Shown here piece after piece: positions 8,780 to 18,172 of a DNA stretch of 64,000 nucleotides. Position numbers and translations under genes: made by a program. Under the pieces are notes generated by a model, which was not told where the DNA came from, made no database searches, and was given only the letters and a program-made list of their open reading frames with translations. Numbering within the stretch: the stretch's first letter is position 1; each line of letters starts with the position of its first letter. Origin of the DNA: Gammaproteobacteria bacterium (GTDB lineage Bacteria; Pseudomonadota; Gammaproteobacteria; Pseudomonadales; Pseudomonadaceae); NCBI GenBank assembly GCA_018826895.1, contig JAHJYA010000067.1, forward strand, positions 1 through 64,000, in the 5' to 3' direction.

Positions 8780-9526
8780 ATGCCTGCGGCCCCTCGCTAC
8801 TTGCTCACCGGCGCCAGCTCCGGCATTGGCGAAGCCCTGGCCCACGCCCTCGCCGCCCAGGGTTTCGACCTGGCCCTGGCGGCGCGGCGCGAAGACGTGC
8901 TGCACAACCTGGCCCATAGCCTGCGTGAGCGCCACGGCCGTCAGGCTATTGTTTTGCCGCTGGATGTCACCGACTACGCGGCCTGCAAAGACGTCGTCGG
9001 CCTGGCCGCGCACGCCCTCGGCGGCCTCGACGGCATCATCGCCAATGCCGGCATCGCCCAGGGCGGGCGCAGCGGCAGCGAAGGCCAGTTCGAGCGCGAC
9101 AAGCTGACCCTGGAAACCAATCTGCTGGGCACCATCGCCTGCCTGGAAGCGGCCTGCACGCTGTTTCGCGAGCAAGGCCACGGCCACCTGGTCGCCATCG
9201 CCTCGGTCGCTGGGCAGCGCGGCCTGCCGCGCAACGCCGCCTACTCGGCAAGCAAGGCCGGGCTGATCCGCTACATGGAAGCGCTGCGTGCCGAACTGCA
9301 CCGCACAACCCTGGCGACCAGCCTGATTCTGCCGGGATATATCGACACCCCACTCAATGCCAGTCTGCGTAGCCGGCCCTTCCTGATTCCAGTCGAGCGA
9401 GGCGCACGCCTGATTGCCCGGCATATCGACCGTAAACGCGCACTGGCTTACGTACCGGGCTGGCCCTGGGCGATCCTTGGCCGCCTACTGCCACTGCTGC
9501 CCACCGCGCTGGTGGCGCGCCTCTGA
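8780..9526 (+). CDS. SDR-family NAD(P)-dependent oxidoreductase
   Basis: A 248-residue classical short-chain dehydrogenase. The Rossmann motif TGASSGIGEAL lies at 9-19, ANAG near 88, and the catalytic Ser-Tyr-Lys is seen as IASVAGQRG followed by YSASKAG near 154-158. The C-terminus ends with a hydrophobic Pro-Trp-Leu-rich stretch (GWPWAILGRLLPLLPTALVARL), a possible membrane-associating helix found in some SDR7-like proteins. Substrate unknown. It lies 12 nt after alaA and its stop overlaps the next start (TGATG), indicating an operon. Confidence 0.85.
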   Translation: MPAAPRYLLTGASSGIGEALAHALAAQGFDLALAARREDVLHNLAHSLRERHGRQAIVLPLDVTDYAACKDVVGLAAHALGGLDGIIANAGIAQGGRSGSEGQFERDKLTLETNLLGTIACLEAACTLFREQGHGHLVAIASVAGQRGLPRNAAYSASKAGLIRYMEALRAELHRTTLATSLILPGYIDTPLNASLRSRPFLIPVERGARLIARHIDRKRALAYVPGWPWAILGRLLPLLPTALVARL

Positions 9527-10008
9527 TGGACCTGCATATCGACGACTTCTACAAGGACGCCGCGGCGGGCCTGCTGGCGCTGTACCAGGCCTTTCCGCGA
9601 CGTATCGATCTGTATGTCGAAGACCTGATCGGCCGCGAAGAGCCGGACGAGTTCGGCCTACCGAGCAAACGCCACCAAGCCTGCCTCGGCACTCTGCTGT
9701 GGCTGGCCGAGGAAGGCTACCTGCGTTTCGAAAGCACCATCGCCTATGACGCCCTCGACCAGGCCGTGCTCAGCGAAAAAGGCTTTCTGCGCTTGAGCCT
9801 CAGCACACTTCATGCGCTACCCGACGGCGAGGCACTGCCACCGAGCGTACGTCGCGTGCAGAGCACGCTGGCTTTTCAACTGCGTGACGCCTTGGCGCAG
9901 CACCACAGTGAACGTATCGCCCGCCTTACCCGCCTACTGTTCGCAAGCAACCTGAGCGAACCCAAACCGGCCGCAACCAAACAACAGGCCGATGATGTCG
10001 ATGACTGA
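9526..10008 (+). CDS. Conserved hypothetical protein
   Basis: A 160-residue soluble, mostly helical protein with an acidic N-terminus (MDLHIDDFYKDAAAGLLALY) and a polar Gln/Asp-rich tail. The middle (TLLWLAEEGYLRFESTIAYDALDQAVLSEKGF) resembles a winged-helix arrangement, with a helix, a wing-like turn and a further helix, but no DNA-binding family can be named. Its ATG shares one base with the SDR stop, so it is translationally coupled. Function unknown. Confidence 0.75.
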   Translation: MDLHIDDFYKDAAAGLLALYQAFPRRIDLYVEDLIGREEPDEFGLPSKRHQACLGTLLWLAEEGYLRFESTIAYDALDQAVLSEKGFLRLSLSTLHALPDGEALPPSVRRVQSTLAFQLRDALAQHHSERIARLTRLLFASNLSEPKPAATKQQADDVDD

Positions 10009-10091
10009 GCGCCCATGAGCATGGCACGGCACAAATATCCCACCTGCAGCCCACGCAGACCGGCAGCGACATAGTTTGAAATAGTCCCTAG

Positions 10092-10122
10092 GTTGAAGCG
10101 CCGGGGTGCCGGCCCTTATATA
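10092..10122 (+). promoter_or_regulatory. RpoH (sigma-32) heat-shock promoter for htpX
   Basis: A -35 element GTTGAAG (10092-10098), 14 nt of spacer, and a -10 CCCTTATATA (10113-10122) fit the RpoH consensus CTTGAAA-N13/14-CCCCATNT. It lies about 50 nt upstream of the htpX ATG, and htpX is a known heat-shock gene. No comparable sigma-70 pair is seen here. Confidence 0.7.
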
Positions 10123-10169
10123 GCCGGCATATTGAACACATCTATCCCTTTGAGGAGTCGTTTCACACC

Positions 10170-11042
10170 ATGATGCGCATTTTGCTGTTCCTGGCTACCA
10201 ACATGGCGGTGTTGATCATCGCCAGTATCACCCTCAAGTTGTTGGGGGTGGATCGCTTTACCGGCCAGAACTACGGAAGCCTGTTGGTTTTCTGTGCCGT
10301 ATTCGGCTTTGCCGGTTCGCTCATCTCACTGTTCCTGTCCAAGTGGATGGCGAAGATGAGCACCAAGACCGAAATCATCACCCAGCCGCGCACGCGCCAT
10401 GAGCAGTGGCTGCTGCAGACCGTCGAGGAGCTGTCGCGCGAAGCCGGTATCAAGATGCCGGAAGTCGGCATCTTCCCGGCCTATGAGTCGAATGCCTTCG
10501 CCACCGGCTGGAACAAGAACGACGCCCTGGTTGCCGTCAGCCAAGGGCTGCTGGAACGCTTCTCGCCTGACGAAGTGCGTGCGGTACTGGCACACGAGAT
10601 TGGCCACGTGGCCAACGGCGACATGGTCACCCTGGCACTGATCCAGGGCGTGGTGAACACCTTCGTGATGTTCTTCGCGCGGATCTTCGGCAACTTCGTC
10701 GACAAGGTCATCCTCAAAAACGAAGACGGCCCGGGTATCGGCTATTTCGTGGCGACCATCTTCGCTGAACTGGTCCTCGGTATCCTGGCCAGCATTATCG
10801 TCATGTGGTTCTCGCGTAAACGCGAGTTCAAGGCCGACGAAGCCGGTGCTCGCCTGGCGGGTACAGGCGCGATGATCGCCGCCCTGCAACGCCTGCGTGC
10901 TGAGCAAGGGGTTCCCGTTGAGATGCCTTCCAGCCTGACGGCCTTCGGCATCAATGGCGGCCTGAAAAACGGCCTGGCTGGGCTGCTGATGACCCACCCG
11001 CCACTGGAAGACCGTATCGAAGCCCTGCGTCAGCGCGGCTGA
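10170..11042 (+). CDS. htpX: Heat-shock membrane zinc protease HtpX
   Basis: A 290-residue M48B peptidase of the inner membrane that degrades misfolded membrane proteins together with FtsH. Two TM helices lie at about 4-24 and 35-55, then the catalytic motif HEIGH at residues 142-146, two further hydrophobic segments (about 155-175 and 195-215), and the third zinc ligand Glu in KADEAG. Length matches the family (about 290). The start is the ATG after GAGGAG. It is monocistronic: an RpoH promoter lies upstream and a terminator follows at 11062. Confidence 0.95.
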   Translation: MMRILLFLATNMAVLIIASITLKLLGVDRFTGQNYGSLLVFCAVFGFAGSLISLFLSKWMAKMSTKTEIITQPRTRHEQWLLQTVEELSREAGIKMPEVGIFPAYESNAFATGWNKNDALVAVSQGLLERFSPDEVRAVLAHEIGHVANGDMVTLALIQGVVNTFVMFFARIFGNFVDKVILKNEDGPGIGYFVATIFAELVLGILASIIVMWFSRKREFKADEAGARLAGTGAMIAALQRLRAEQGVPVEMPSSLTAFGINGGLKNGLAGLLMTHPPLEDRIEALRQRG

Positions 11043-11061
11043 TACTCAGCACCACCTGGAT

Positions 11062-11089
11062 AAGGCGACCTGCGGGTCGCCTTTCTTTT
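11062..11089 (+). terminator. Rho-independent terminator of htpX
   Basis: A perfect 9-bp stem AAGGCGACC/GGTCGCCTT with loop TGCG is followed by TCTTTT. It begins 20 nt after the htpX stop. Confidence 0.85.
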
Positions 11090-11195
11090 GCCTGTACGAT
11101 CGACTGATCGAGAAAGTCGATTACTGCGCTCGAATTTCCCTGTTTGATCCCCTGCGTGCCCTGATCAAAGATGGCCCATCGATCAGGAGCCTCCC

Positions 11196-11963
11196 ATGCT
11201 ACCCAGCCTTTTCATTTCCCATGGTTCACCCATGCTGGCCCTTGAACCTGGCGCCAGCGGCCCAGCTCTCGCGCAACTGGCCAGTCGTATGCCGCGGCCC
11301 ACAGCCATCGTGATTGTCTCAGCACACTGGGAAAGCCAGGCTCTGCGCGTCAGCACCGGCGCACGGCCACAAACCTGGCATGACTTCAGAGGCTTCCCCC
11401 CTGCGCTGTACAGCGTCGAATATCCCGCGCCAGGCGACCCAGTATTGGCGCGAACAGTCATGGCCCTGCTCGCTGATGCGGGACTGGAAGCACAGGCCGA
11501 CAGCGAACGCCCCTTTGACCACGGCACCTGGGTGCCACTGTCGCTGCTCTATCCCCAGGCCGATATCCCGGTCGTACAGATTTCTCTGCCCAGCCGCCAC
11601 GGCCCTGCCCTGCAAACCCGCATTGGCCGCGCTCTGGCGACCCTGCGTGCGCAAGGCGTGCTGCTGATCGGCTCCGGCAGCATCACCCACAACCTCGGCG
11701 AGCTCGACTGGCAGGCAGGCCCACACAGCATCCAGCCCTGGGCCCAGGCGTTTCGCGACTGGATTGTCGAAGCACTGGCCAGCGATGATGAATCGCGCCT
11801 TCACGACTACCGGCAGCAAGCGCCCTTTGCTCAGCGCAACCACCCCAGCGACGAACACCTGCTACCCCTGTTCTTCGCCCGGGGCGCCGGCGGTGCCTTT
11901 CAGATGGAGCATGGCGGCTTCACCTATGGCGCACTGGGCATGGACATCTACAGCTTCGCCTGA
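11196..11963 (+). CDS. ygiD: DODA-type extradiol dioxygenase (YgiD/LigB family)
   Basis: A 255-residue member of the class III extradiol dioxygenase superfamily, related to plant DOPA 4,5-dioxygenase and E. coli YgiD. Metal-ligand histidines are visible in FISHGSPM (His9), VSAHWES, FDHGTWVPL and GSITHNL. These enzymes open catechol-type rings using a bound divalent metal, but the physiological substrate of the bacterial group is uncertain. CAGGAG lies 8 nt upstream of the ATG. It stands alone between two terminators. Confidence 0.85.
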   Translation: MLPSLFISHGSPMLALEPGASGPALAQLASRMPRPTAIVIVSAHWESQALRVSTGARPQTWHDFRGFPPALYSVEYPAPGDPVLARTVMALLADAGLEAQADSERPFDHGTWVPLSLLYPQADIPVVQISLPSRHGPALQTRIGRALATLRAQGVLLIGSGSITHNLGELDWQAGPHSIQPWAQAFRDWIVEALASDDESRLHDYRQQAPFAQRNHPSDEHLLPLFFARGAGGAFQMEHGGFTYGALGMDIYSFA

Positions 11964-11990
11964 GTCTGGCGCTCGCCAAACAACAGGCAT

Positions 11991-12021
11991 AAAAAAGCCC
12001 CGCACGTGGCGGGGCTCCTTT
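11991..12021. terminator. Bidirectional terminator between ygiD and deaD
   Basis: An 8-bp stem AGCCCCGC/GCGGGGCT with loop ACGTG is preceded by an A-run, which reads as a U-tract for the leftward deaD transcript, and followed by CCTTTA on the plus strand. It serves both convergent genes; the leftward signal is the stronger. Confidence 0.85.
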
Positions 12022-12034
12022 ATTCAGCGAAGCA

Positions 12035-13717
12035 TCAATCTTCGCGATAACGACGCAGCTTCAGGGGCTTGCCACCTACGCGGGTGTCTTTCAGCTTAGT
12101 CAGCAGACGCTCGAGGCCTTCTTCCGGCAGCTCGACCAGGCTGAAGCTCTCGCGCACCTGGATACGGCCGATGGCTTCGCGGACCAGACCGCCCTCATTG
12201 AGGATCGCGCCCAGCAGGTTCTTCGCGGCGATACCGTCACGCGCACCCAGCGCAGTACGGCAACGGGCACGGCCTTCGGCCAGCGGCACTGGCGCACGAC
12301 GCTCGCGGCTGCCATCACGCTCAGGACGCTCGCCCCGATCGCTGCGCTCGCTGCGTTCACGGGTGCCAGTGCTGCTCGGTACCAGCGGCTGATCGCGCTC
12401 AACTTCAGCCAGGGTCAGGGCCTGGCCATTGGTGGCCTTGCGCAGCAGGGCTGCGGCCAGGGCACGCGGGCTGCAGCCGATATCGGCGGTCAGACGATCC
12501 AGCAGCTCACCATGGCTGGCTTCGGCGTCCGCTACCAGCGGTGCCAGGCTGTTGGTCAGTTTCTTGATGCGTGCATCGAGCACTTGCTGGGCGTTCGGCA
12601 GCTTGACCTCACCCACTTTCTGCCCGGTAACACGCTCGATCACCTGCAGCATGCGGCGCTCACGCGGGGTGACCAGCAGCAGCGCACGACCGGTACGACC
12701 CGCACGGCCGGTACGGCCAATACGGTGCACGTAGGATTCCGGATCGTAGGGCATGTCCACGTTCATCACGTGGGTGATACGCGGTACGTCGAGACCACGG
12801 GCGGCAACGTCGGTGGCGATAACGATGTCCAGACGACCATCTTTGAGCGAGTCGATGACACGCTCGCGCTGATTCTGCGCGATGTCACCGTTCAGCGCGG
12901 CAGCCTTGTAACCCTTGGCTTCCAGCGCAGCGGCCAGGTCCAGGGTGGCTTGTTTGGTGCGTACGAAACCGATCAGTGCGTCGAATTCCTCGACTTCCAG
13001 CAGGCGCAGAACGGCAGCGTGCTTCTGGTCGGCGTGGACCATCAGGTGCGCCTGCTCAATGGCAGTCACGGTCTGGGTCTTGGTTTCGATCTTGACGTGC
13101 TTGGGGTCACGCAGGTGCTTTTCAGCAATGGCGCGGATCGAGTGCGGCAGTGTGGCGGAGAACAGCACGGTCTGGCGGCTTTCCGGCATGGCCTTGAAGA
13201 TCACTTCGAGGTCGTCCATAAAGCCCAGCTTGAGCATTTCGTCCGCTTCGTCGAGCACCAGGTGCTGGATGGTCGACAGCACTTTTTCGTCGCGACGCAG
13301 GTGGTCAACCAGACGGCCCGGGGTGGCCACGACGATCTGTGCGCCATTGCGGATGGCTTTGAGCTGCGGGCCCATCGGTGCGCCACCGTAAACGGCGATG
13401 ACATTTACGCCCGGCATTTGCTTGGCGTAGGTTTCAAAGGCGGTGGCAACCTGCAGTGCCAGCTCGCGGGTCGGCGCGAGGATCAGCGCTTGCGGCTGGC
13501 GCTTGGCCGGGTCGATGCGGCTGAGAATTGGCAGGGCGAAAGCTGCAGTTTTGCCGGTACCGGTCTGCGCCTGGCCGATCATATCGTGGCCGGCGAGAAT
13601 CACTGGAATCGCTTGTACTTGAATAGCCGAAGGCTCTTCATAGCCGGTGGCGATGACAGCAGCGAGAACATTGGGGTTGAGATTGAGTGCGGCGAAGCCA
13701 CCAATTTCCTGGGTCAT
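12035..13717 (-). CDS. deaD: DEAD-box ATP-dependent RNA helicase DeaD/CsdA
   Basis: A 560-residue RNA helicase. Domain 1 carries the Q motif (AIQVQAIP), Walker A AQTGTGKT (50-57), PTREL, DEAD at 156-159 and SAT. Domain 2 carries ARGLD and HRIGRTGRAGR. A charged Arg/Glu/Ser linker (about 445-475) is followed by a DbpA-type RNA-binding domain (about 485-555) ending KPLKLRRYRED. CsdA-type helicases assist ribosome assembly and mRNA decay at low temperature. The ATG at 13717 was preferred over an alternative start 11 codons upstream because homology begins there. A long 5' region precedes it, as is usual for cold-induced helicases. Confidence 0.93.
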   Translation of the reverse strand: MTQEIGGFAALNLNPNVLAAVIATGYEEPSAIQVQAIPVILAGHDMIGQAQTGTGKTAAFALPILSRIDPAKRQPQALILAPTRELALQVATAFETYAKQMPGVNVIAVYGGAPMGPQLKAIRNGAQIVVATPGRLVDHLRRDEKVLSTIQHLVLDEADEMLKLGFMDDLEVIFKAMPESRQTVLFSATLPHSIRAIAEKHLRDPKHVKIETKTQTVTAIEQAHLMVHADQKHAAVLRLLEVEEFDALIGFVRTKQATLDLAAALEAKGYKAAALNGDIAQNQRERVIDSLKDGRLDIVIATDVAARGLDVPRITHVMNVDMPYDPESYVHRIGRTGRAGRTGRALLLVTPRERRMLQVIERVTGQKVGEVKLPNAQQVLDARIKKLTNSLAPLVADAEASHGELLDRLTADIGCSPRALAAALLRKATNGQALTLAEVERDQPLVPSSTGTRERSERSDRGERPERDGSRERRAPVPLAEGRARCRTALGARDGIAAKNLLGAILNEGGLVREAIGRIQVRESFSLVELPEEGLERLLTKLKDTRVGGKPLKLRRYRED

Positions 13718-14095
13718 GGGTCTGCCTCTAGTGCATCCGCAAAGACCCATGTTCCAAAGCTGCGCATGCCGTGTACGACCCGAAAGTCACCCTGGCAGCC
13801 CTGTAGGCGGGGATTTGCGAAAACGTGTGATAAATGAATCGTCAAGGGTAGTTCGCAAAGCGAACTGACTGCCGAAGTCAACCTCCGGGCGAGTTGTGCA
13901 ACCTGAACGTGGCCATGAATTGACCGGCGCGCACTATACCGGAAAACCTGACAGCTGTGCTGGTTTTTTGCATGTTACAGCGCGCGCCAGCATGAACACA
14001 GAACCTGCCCGGGAAAAATCAGGCGATGCCCTTGGCCAGACTCACCGGATGGTCTATACCCGTGCAACTGCTCAACTCGCCGAAGGACTCCTGCA
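13718..14095. other. Intergenic region upstream of deaD and the crotonase gene
   Basis: No convincing gene is seen in these 378 nt between divergent starts. A perfect 7-bp hairpin AGTTCGC-AAA-GCGAACT lies at 13850-13866, within the probable 5' leader of deaD. Helicase mRNAs of this family often have long regulated leaders; regulation here is an inference. GAAGGACTCCTGCA immediately before 14096 supplies the ribosome-binding site of the crotonase gene. Confidence 0.5.
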
Positions 14096-14887
14096 ATGAA
14101 TCAGACCATCCAGGGCCGCGTCAGCCGTGAAAAACGAGGCGCCATCATGCTGATCGGCCTGGACCGCACAGCCAAGCGCAACGCGTTTGACCTGGCCCTG
14201 CTCGATGACCTGTGCCGCGCTTACGGCGAATTCGAACGCGACTCCCAGGCCCGCGTGGCCTTGGTGTTCGCCCATGGCGAGCATTTCACCGCCGGGCTCG
14301 ATCTGGCCAATGTCGCCGCGCAATTCGCCGCCGGCTGGCAAATCCCCGAGGGTGGCTGCGATCCATGGGGCGTATTCGGCGGCCCACGGGTCAGCAAACC
14401 GGTAATAGTTGCAGCTAAAGGCTACTGCTACACCATCGGCATCGAATTGATGCTGGCTTCGGACATCAACCTCTGCGCCAGCAACACGCGCTTTGCGCAG
14501 ATGGAAGTGCAGCGGGGGATCTTCCCATTCGGCGGCGCCACGCTACGCATGCACCAGGCGGCCGGCTGGGGAAACGCCATGCGCTGGCTGCTCACCGGCG
14601 ATGAGTTCGACGCCCATGAAGCCTATCGGCTCAACCTGGTGCAGGAAGTGCTGGCCAGTGAAGAATTGATGCCCCGCGCGCTGTGCCTGGCCGAGCGGAT
14701 TGCCGCGCAGGCACCGCTCGGTGTGGCGGCGACCCTCGCCTCTGCCCGCCTGGCGGTGACCCAGGGCGAAGCAGCGGCTGCGGCGCAACTGCACGAGACG
14801 GTCGTGCGCCTGATGGACAGCGACGATGCTCGCGAAGGTGTACGCGCCATGCTCGAACGGCGCCCGGGCGATTTCAAAGGCTGTTAA
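14096..14887 (+). CDS. Crotonase/enoyl-CoA hydratase family protein
   Basis: A 263-residue crotonase-fold protein. The oxyanion-hole segments are HFTAGLDLANV and GYCYTIGIELMLASDI. The positions that carry the two catalytic Glu residues in classical hydratases hold Ile118 (GYCYTIGIE) and residues of QRGIFPFGG, so classical hydration of enoyl-CoA is doubtful and a hydrolase or isomerase role is possible. It sits next to the DAHP synthase and spermidine-synthase-like genes, the same order as PA2841-PA2843 of PAO1 (from memory). Substrate unknown. Confidence 0.8.
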   Translation: MNQTIQGRVSREKRGAIMLIGLDRTAKRNAFDLALLDDLCRAYGEFERDSQARVALVFAHGEHFTAGLDLANVAAQFAAGWQIPEGGCDPWGVFGGPRVSKPVIVAAKGYCYTIGIELMLASDINLCASNTRFAQMEVQRGIFPFGGATLRMHQAAGWGNAMRWLLTGDEFDAHEAYRLNLVQEVLASEELMPRALCLAERIAAQAPLGVAATLASARLAVTQGEAAAAAQLHETVVRLMDSDDAREGVRAMLERRPGDFKGC

Positions 14888-14897
14888 GCACACACAG

Positions 14898-15671
14898 CTA
14901 GGTGGCCGGACGTAGCGCGTTGATCAGCGGCAGCAGTGAGTAGCCCAGGCGCGGAGCCAGGGCCTCGGCGCGGGCGCGCAGGCCGTCCATATCGAGCGTT
15001 TGCTCCAGATCAGCCGGCACCAGCAGCACCACGTTGCCTTCCTTGACCGGGCATTCCCAGTAGTGACGGTGATACAACCCGCGCAACAGCGGTGCGCCCA
15101 GTGGTTTGCCGTCATTACCGGCCCACTGGTTGATGACCAGCCAGCCGCCGGGATTGAGCTGTTGCTGGCAAGCCTCGAGAAAACGCCAGGCCAAGTGGCC
15201 GACGCCGGGGCCATGGTCGGTGTAGAGGTCAACAAACAATAGATCGGTCTTCTCCGCGCTGGGCAACAACTCGACGGCGTCACCGATTCGGATGGTCAGA
15301 CGCGGATCATCGTCCAGCCCCAGAAATTCCATGGCCAGGCGTGGCACATCAGCACGCAATTCAATGGTCTCGACATCGTCCAGATCGAGAAAGCGCAGGC
15401 AGGCCTGGGTCAGGTTGCCAGCCCCGAGGCCGAGGAACAGCGCGCTTTCAGGGGCCTCGTGGCACAGCGCCCCGATTAGCATGGCGCGAGTGTAGTCGTA
15501 CTCCAGCCAACTCGGGTCGGCGGTGAACACGCAGCTCTGCTCAATGGAGTCGCCGAACTCAAGGAAGCGATAGTCACCGATCTCCACCACGCGGATCACG
15601 CCGAAGGCATCGCGCAGCTCAGCAAGTACGACTTCGTCAGCCATTTCTTCCACCGGGGGCAAACCAGGCAT
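14898..15671 (-). CDS. Spermidine-synthase-like methyltransferase-fold protein
   Basis: A 257-residue protein with the Rossmann-like fold of spermidine synthases. The nucleotide-binding glycine motif is LFLGLGAGNLTQ, the acidic ribose ligand is in VETIELRADV, and the post-motif is DLLFVDLYTDHGPG. The polyamine-binding Asp pair of true spermidine synthases is not clearly present, so this is an orphan member that may not make spermidine. The ATG at 15671 with GGAG 9 nt upstream was chosen over an upstream TTG. It is convergent with the crotonase gene. Confidence 0.75.
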   Translation of the reverse strand: MPGLPPVEEMADEVVLAELRDAFGVIRVVEIGDYRFLEFGDSIEQSCVFTADPSWLEYDYTRAMLIGALCHEAPESALFLGLGAGNLTQACLRFLDLDDVETIELRADVPRLAMEFLGLDDDPRLTIRIGDAVELLPSAEKTDLLFVDLYTDHGPGVGHLAWRFLEACQQQLNPGGWLVINQWAGNDGKPLGAPLLRGLYHRHYWECPVKEGNVVLLVPADLEQTLDMDGLRARAEALAPRLGYSLLPLINALRPAT

Positions 15672-15873
15672 TACAGGGTCTCCAACCAAAAATCCATCCT
15701 GGCCTCATGCCGGGAAAGCCACGATTGTCAGTCAAGGGACGGGGTTGGGTCACGCGCTAATTACCTCGCCAGAGCAGCTATACACCCGGTCTATCAGCGC
15801 CATCGGCTTGAAGCCCGGCAGTGATCGGTTACCATGCCCCACCGATCACCTGCTGCCCCGATAGAGAACCGAC

Positions 15874-17220
15874 ATGTCGCAACCCTGGAGCCCTGCAAGC
15901 TGGAGAAGCAAGCCCATCATCCAGCAGCCGCATTACCCTGATGCCGCCCAGTTGGCACGCGTCGAGCAGACCCTGGCCGGTTACCCGCCGTTGGTATTTG
16001 CCGGCGAAGCACGTGAGCTGCGTCGCCAGTTTGCCGAAGTGACCCAGGGGCGCGCGTTTCTTTTGCAGGGCGGCGATTGCGCCGAGAGCTTCGCCGAGTT
16101 CAGCGCCGCGAAAATCCGCGACACCTTCAAAGTACTGCTGCAGATGGCCATCGTCATGACCTTTGCCGCCGGCTGCCCGGTGGTGAAAGTCGGACGTATG
16201 GCCGGGCAGTTCGCCAAGCCGCGCTCGGCCAACGATGAAACCATCGACGGCGTGACCCTGCCGGCCTACCGTGGCGATATCGTCAACGGCATCGGCTTCG
16301 ATGCCGCCAGCCGCGTACCGGACCCGGAGCGCCTGCTGCAGGCGTACCATCAGTCCACCGCCAGCCTCAACCTGCTGCGTGCCTTTGCCCAGGGAGGCTT
16401 TGCCGACCTGCATCAGGTGCACAAATGGAACCTGGAGTTCATCGAGCACTCAGCCCTGGGCGAGAAGTACAACCAACTGGCCGACCGCATCGACGAAACC
16501 CTGACGTTTATGCGCGCCTGTGGCATGGACGGCGCGGCTCAGGTACGCGAGACCAGCTTTTTCACCGCCCACGAAGCGCTGTTGCTGAACTATGAAGAGG
16601 CCTTCGTACGCCGCGACAGCCTCACCGGCGGCGACTATGCCTGTTCGGCGCACATGCTGTGGATCGGCGACCGCACCCGCCAGGTCGACGGCGCCCATGT
16701 CGAGTTTCTGCGCGGCGTAGGCAACCCGATCGGGGTCAAGGTAGGCCCGAGCATGACCGATGAGGACCTGATCCGCCTGATCGACATCCTCAACCCGGAC
16801 AACGACCCCGGCCGCCTCAACCTGATCGTGCGCATGGGCGCGGATAAGGTCGAAGCGGGCCTGCCGCGCCTGATTCGCACCGTGCAACGCGAAGGCCGCC
16901 AGGTACTGTGGAGCAGTGACCCGATGCACGGCAACACCATCAAGGCCTCAAGCGGCTACAAGACCCGCGACTTTGCGCAGATTCTCGCTGAGGTGAAGCA
17001 GTTCTTCGCCGTGCACCAGGCCGAGGGCAGCTACGCCGGCGGTATCCATATAGAAATGACCGGACAGAACGTCACCGAATGTATCGGCGGCGCGCGACCG
17101 ATCACTGAAGCTGGGCTGTCGGACCGTTACCACACCCACTGCGACCCACGGATGAATGCCGACCAGTCCCTGGAACTGGCGTTCCTGATCGCGGAAACCC
17201 TCAAGCAGGTTCGCCGCTAG
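15874..17220 (+). CDS. Class II 3-deoxy-7-phosphoheptulonate (DAHP) synthase
   Basis: A 448-residue class II (plant-like) DAHP synthase that condenses phosphoenolpyruvate and erythrose 4-phosphate in the first step of the shikimate pathway. Signature segments are [24 protein letters not shown] (metal-ligand Cys), [26 protein letters not shown] and the C-terminal [16 protein letters not shown] and [11 protein letters not shown]. Length equals the housekeeping Pseudomonas enzyme, not the shorter phenazine-cluster form. It appears monocistronic. Confident by full-length signature. Confidence 0.94.
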   Translation: MSQPWSPASWRSKPIIQQPHYPDAAQLARVEQTLAGYPPLVFAGEARELRRQFAEVTQGRAFLLQGGDCAESFAEFSAAKIRDTFKVLLQMAIVMTFAAGCPVVKVGRMAGQFAKPRSANDETIDGVTLPAYRGDIVNGIGFDAASRVPDPERLLQAYHQSTASLNLLRAFAQGGFADLHQVHKWNLEFIEHSALGEKYNQLADRIDETLTFMRACGMDGAAQVRETSFFTAHEALLLNYEEAFVRRDSLTGGDYACSAHMLWIGDRTRQVDGAHVEFLRGVGNPIGVKVGPSMTDEDLIRLIDILNPDNDPGRLNLIVRMGADKVEAGLPRLIRTVQREGRQVLWSSDPMHGNTIKASSGYKTRDFAQILAEVKQFFAVHQAEGSYAGGIHIEMTGQNVTECIGGARPITEAGLSDRYHTHCDPRMNADQSLELAFLIAETLKQVRR

Positions 17221-17259
17221 CAGCAACAGGCGCGGGCTTGACCGCGCCTACGCCGCCAC

Positions 17260-18171
17260 TCAGGCCGTCAGGCGCTCGCGCAGACGCCCCAACATGCCCA
17301 TCAGGCTGCCAACCTTCTCGCGGTCATGCTCGTCACGGGGCGGCTGGGCCAGACGGGTCACCACCTGTGCCGGTTGTGAACGCCATAGCTGCGCCTGCTC
17401 GACAGCCGCCTGCAGGCCCTTTTCAAACAGGCCACGGCGGATCGGCTTAGGCAGATAGCGGAAAATCTGTGCCTCGTTGATCAACTTGAGCAGCGACTGT
17501 GTATCGCTGAACGGCGTAACCACCAAGCTAAGCAAGCGCGGATGGGCTTGAGCCAGGCTTTTCAGCAATGGGCCGACGTCTTCACCCGCCACCTGCAGAT
17601 CACTGACCAACAGATCGACCGGCTGGCTGTTGAGCAGTGCCACCGCCTCGTTCAGGGATTGCGCGCGCAGCAAGCGATGACCGTGAGCCGCACAAAACCC
17701 GGACACCACGTCGAAGGTCGGCGCCTCCTCATCCAGCAACAGCACGCTAAGCGCGTCCTGCGAGAGCACTACTGGTGCGCTCGTCACCTGTAACTGGCGC
17801 GCGGCGATCTGCGCCGCCTGACGCAGGGTAAAGGCCATTTCCTGCTGGTCCCAGGGCTTGGTCAGGTAGCGGAAGATGCCGCCACTGTTGAGCGCCTCCA
17901 CGGCAGCATCCAGATCGCTGTAGCCGGTCAGCAGAATCCGCAAGGTATCGGGAGCGATCTGCTGCGCCTGGGCGAGCAGCTCGGCGCCACTCATCTGCGG
18001 CATGCGCTGGTCGCTGACGATGATATGCACCGGCTCGCTTTTCAGGCGCTGCAAGGCCCGACGCGGATCGCTTTCGGTCAGCACCTGATAATCGCGGCGA
18101 AACTGCAGGGCCAGGCTGCGCAAAATGCGTTCTTCATCGTCGACGAACAAAATACGAATGGGCTCGCTCAT
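17260..18171 (-). CDS. Tandem-receiver response regulator
   Basis: A 303-residue protein with two receiver domains and no obvious output domain. Receiver 1 (about 5-120) has acidic pocket Asp11/Asp12, phospho-acceptor Asp54 (IVSDQRMP) and Lys105 (LTKPW). Receiver 2 (about 142-250) keeps Asp191 (LVSDLQV) and Lys242 (LPKPI) but is divergent. A short basic tail follows. The ATG is 1 nt after the stop of the kinase gene with GGAG 8 nt upstream, so it is the second gene of a kinase-regulator operon. Output is presumably protein-protein interaction or phosphate transfer. Confidence 0.85.
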   Translation of the reverse strand: MSEPIRILFVDDEERILRSLALQFRRDYQVLTESDPRRALQRLKSEPVHIIVSDQRMPQMSGAELLAQAQQIAPDTLRILLTGYSDLDAAVEALNSGGIFRYLTKPWDQQEMAFTLRQAAQIAARQLQVTSAPVVLSQDALSVLLLDEEAPTFDVVSGFCAAHGHRLLRAQSLNEAVALLNSQPVDLLVSDLQVAGEDVGPLLKSLAQAHPRLLSLVVTPFSDTQSLLKLINEAQIFRYLPKPIRRGLFEKGLQAAVEQAQLWRSQPAQVVTRLAQPPRDEHDREKVGSLMGMLGRLRERLTA

Positions 18172-18172
18172 A

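Noticed and set aside
8297..9424. 375-codon open frame antisense to alaA and the SDR gene
   Set aside because: A shadow of high-GC coding on the other strand. It has no ribosome-binding site and no recognisable domain, and both sense genes are well supported.
12512..13837. 441-codon open frame antisense to deaD
   Set aside because: It mirrors the helicase reading frame; composition (Gly/His/Gln/Val rich) is typical of antisense translations.
17229..17248. GGCGCGG/CCGCGCC hairpin after the DAHP synthase gene
   Set aside because: A 7-bp stem without a U-tract between convergent genes; it may be fortuitous in high-GC sequence.
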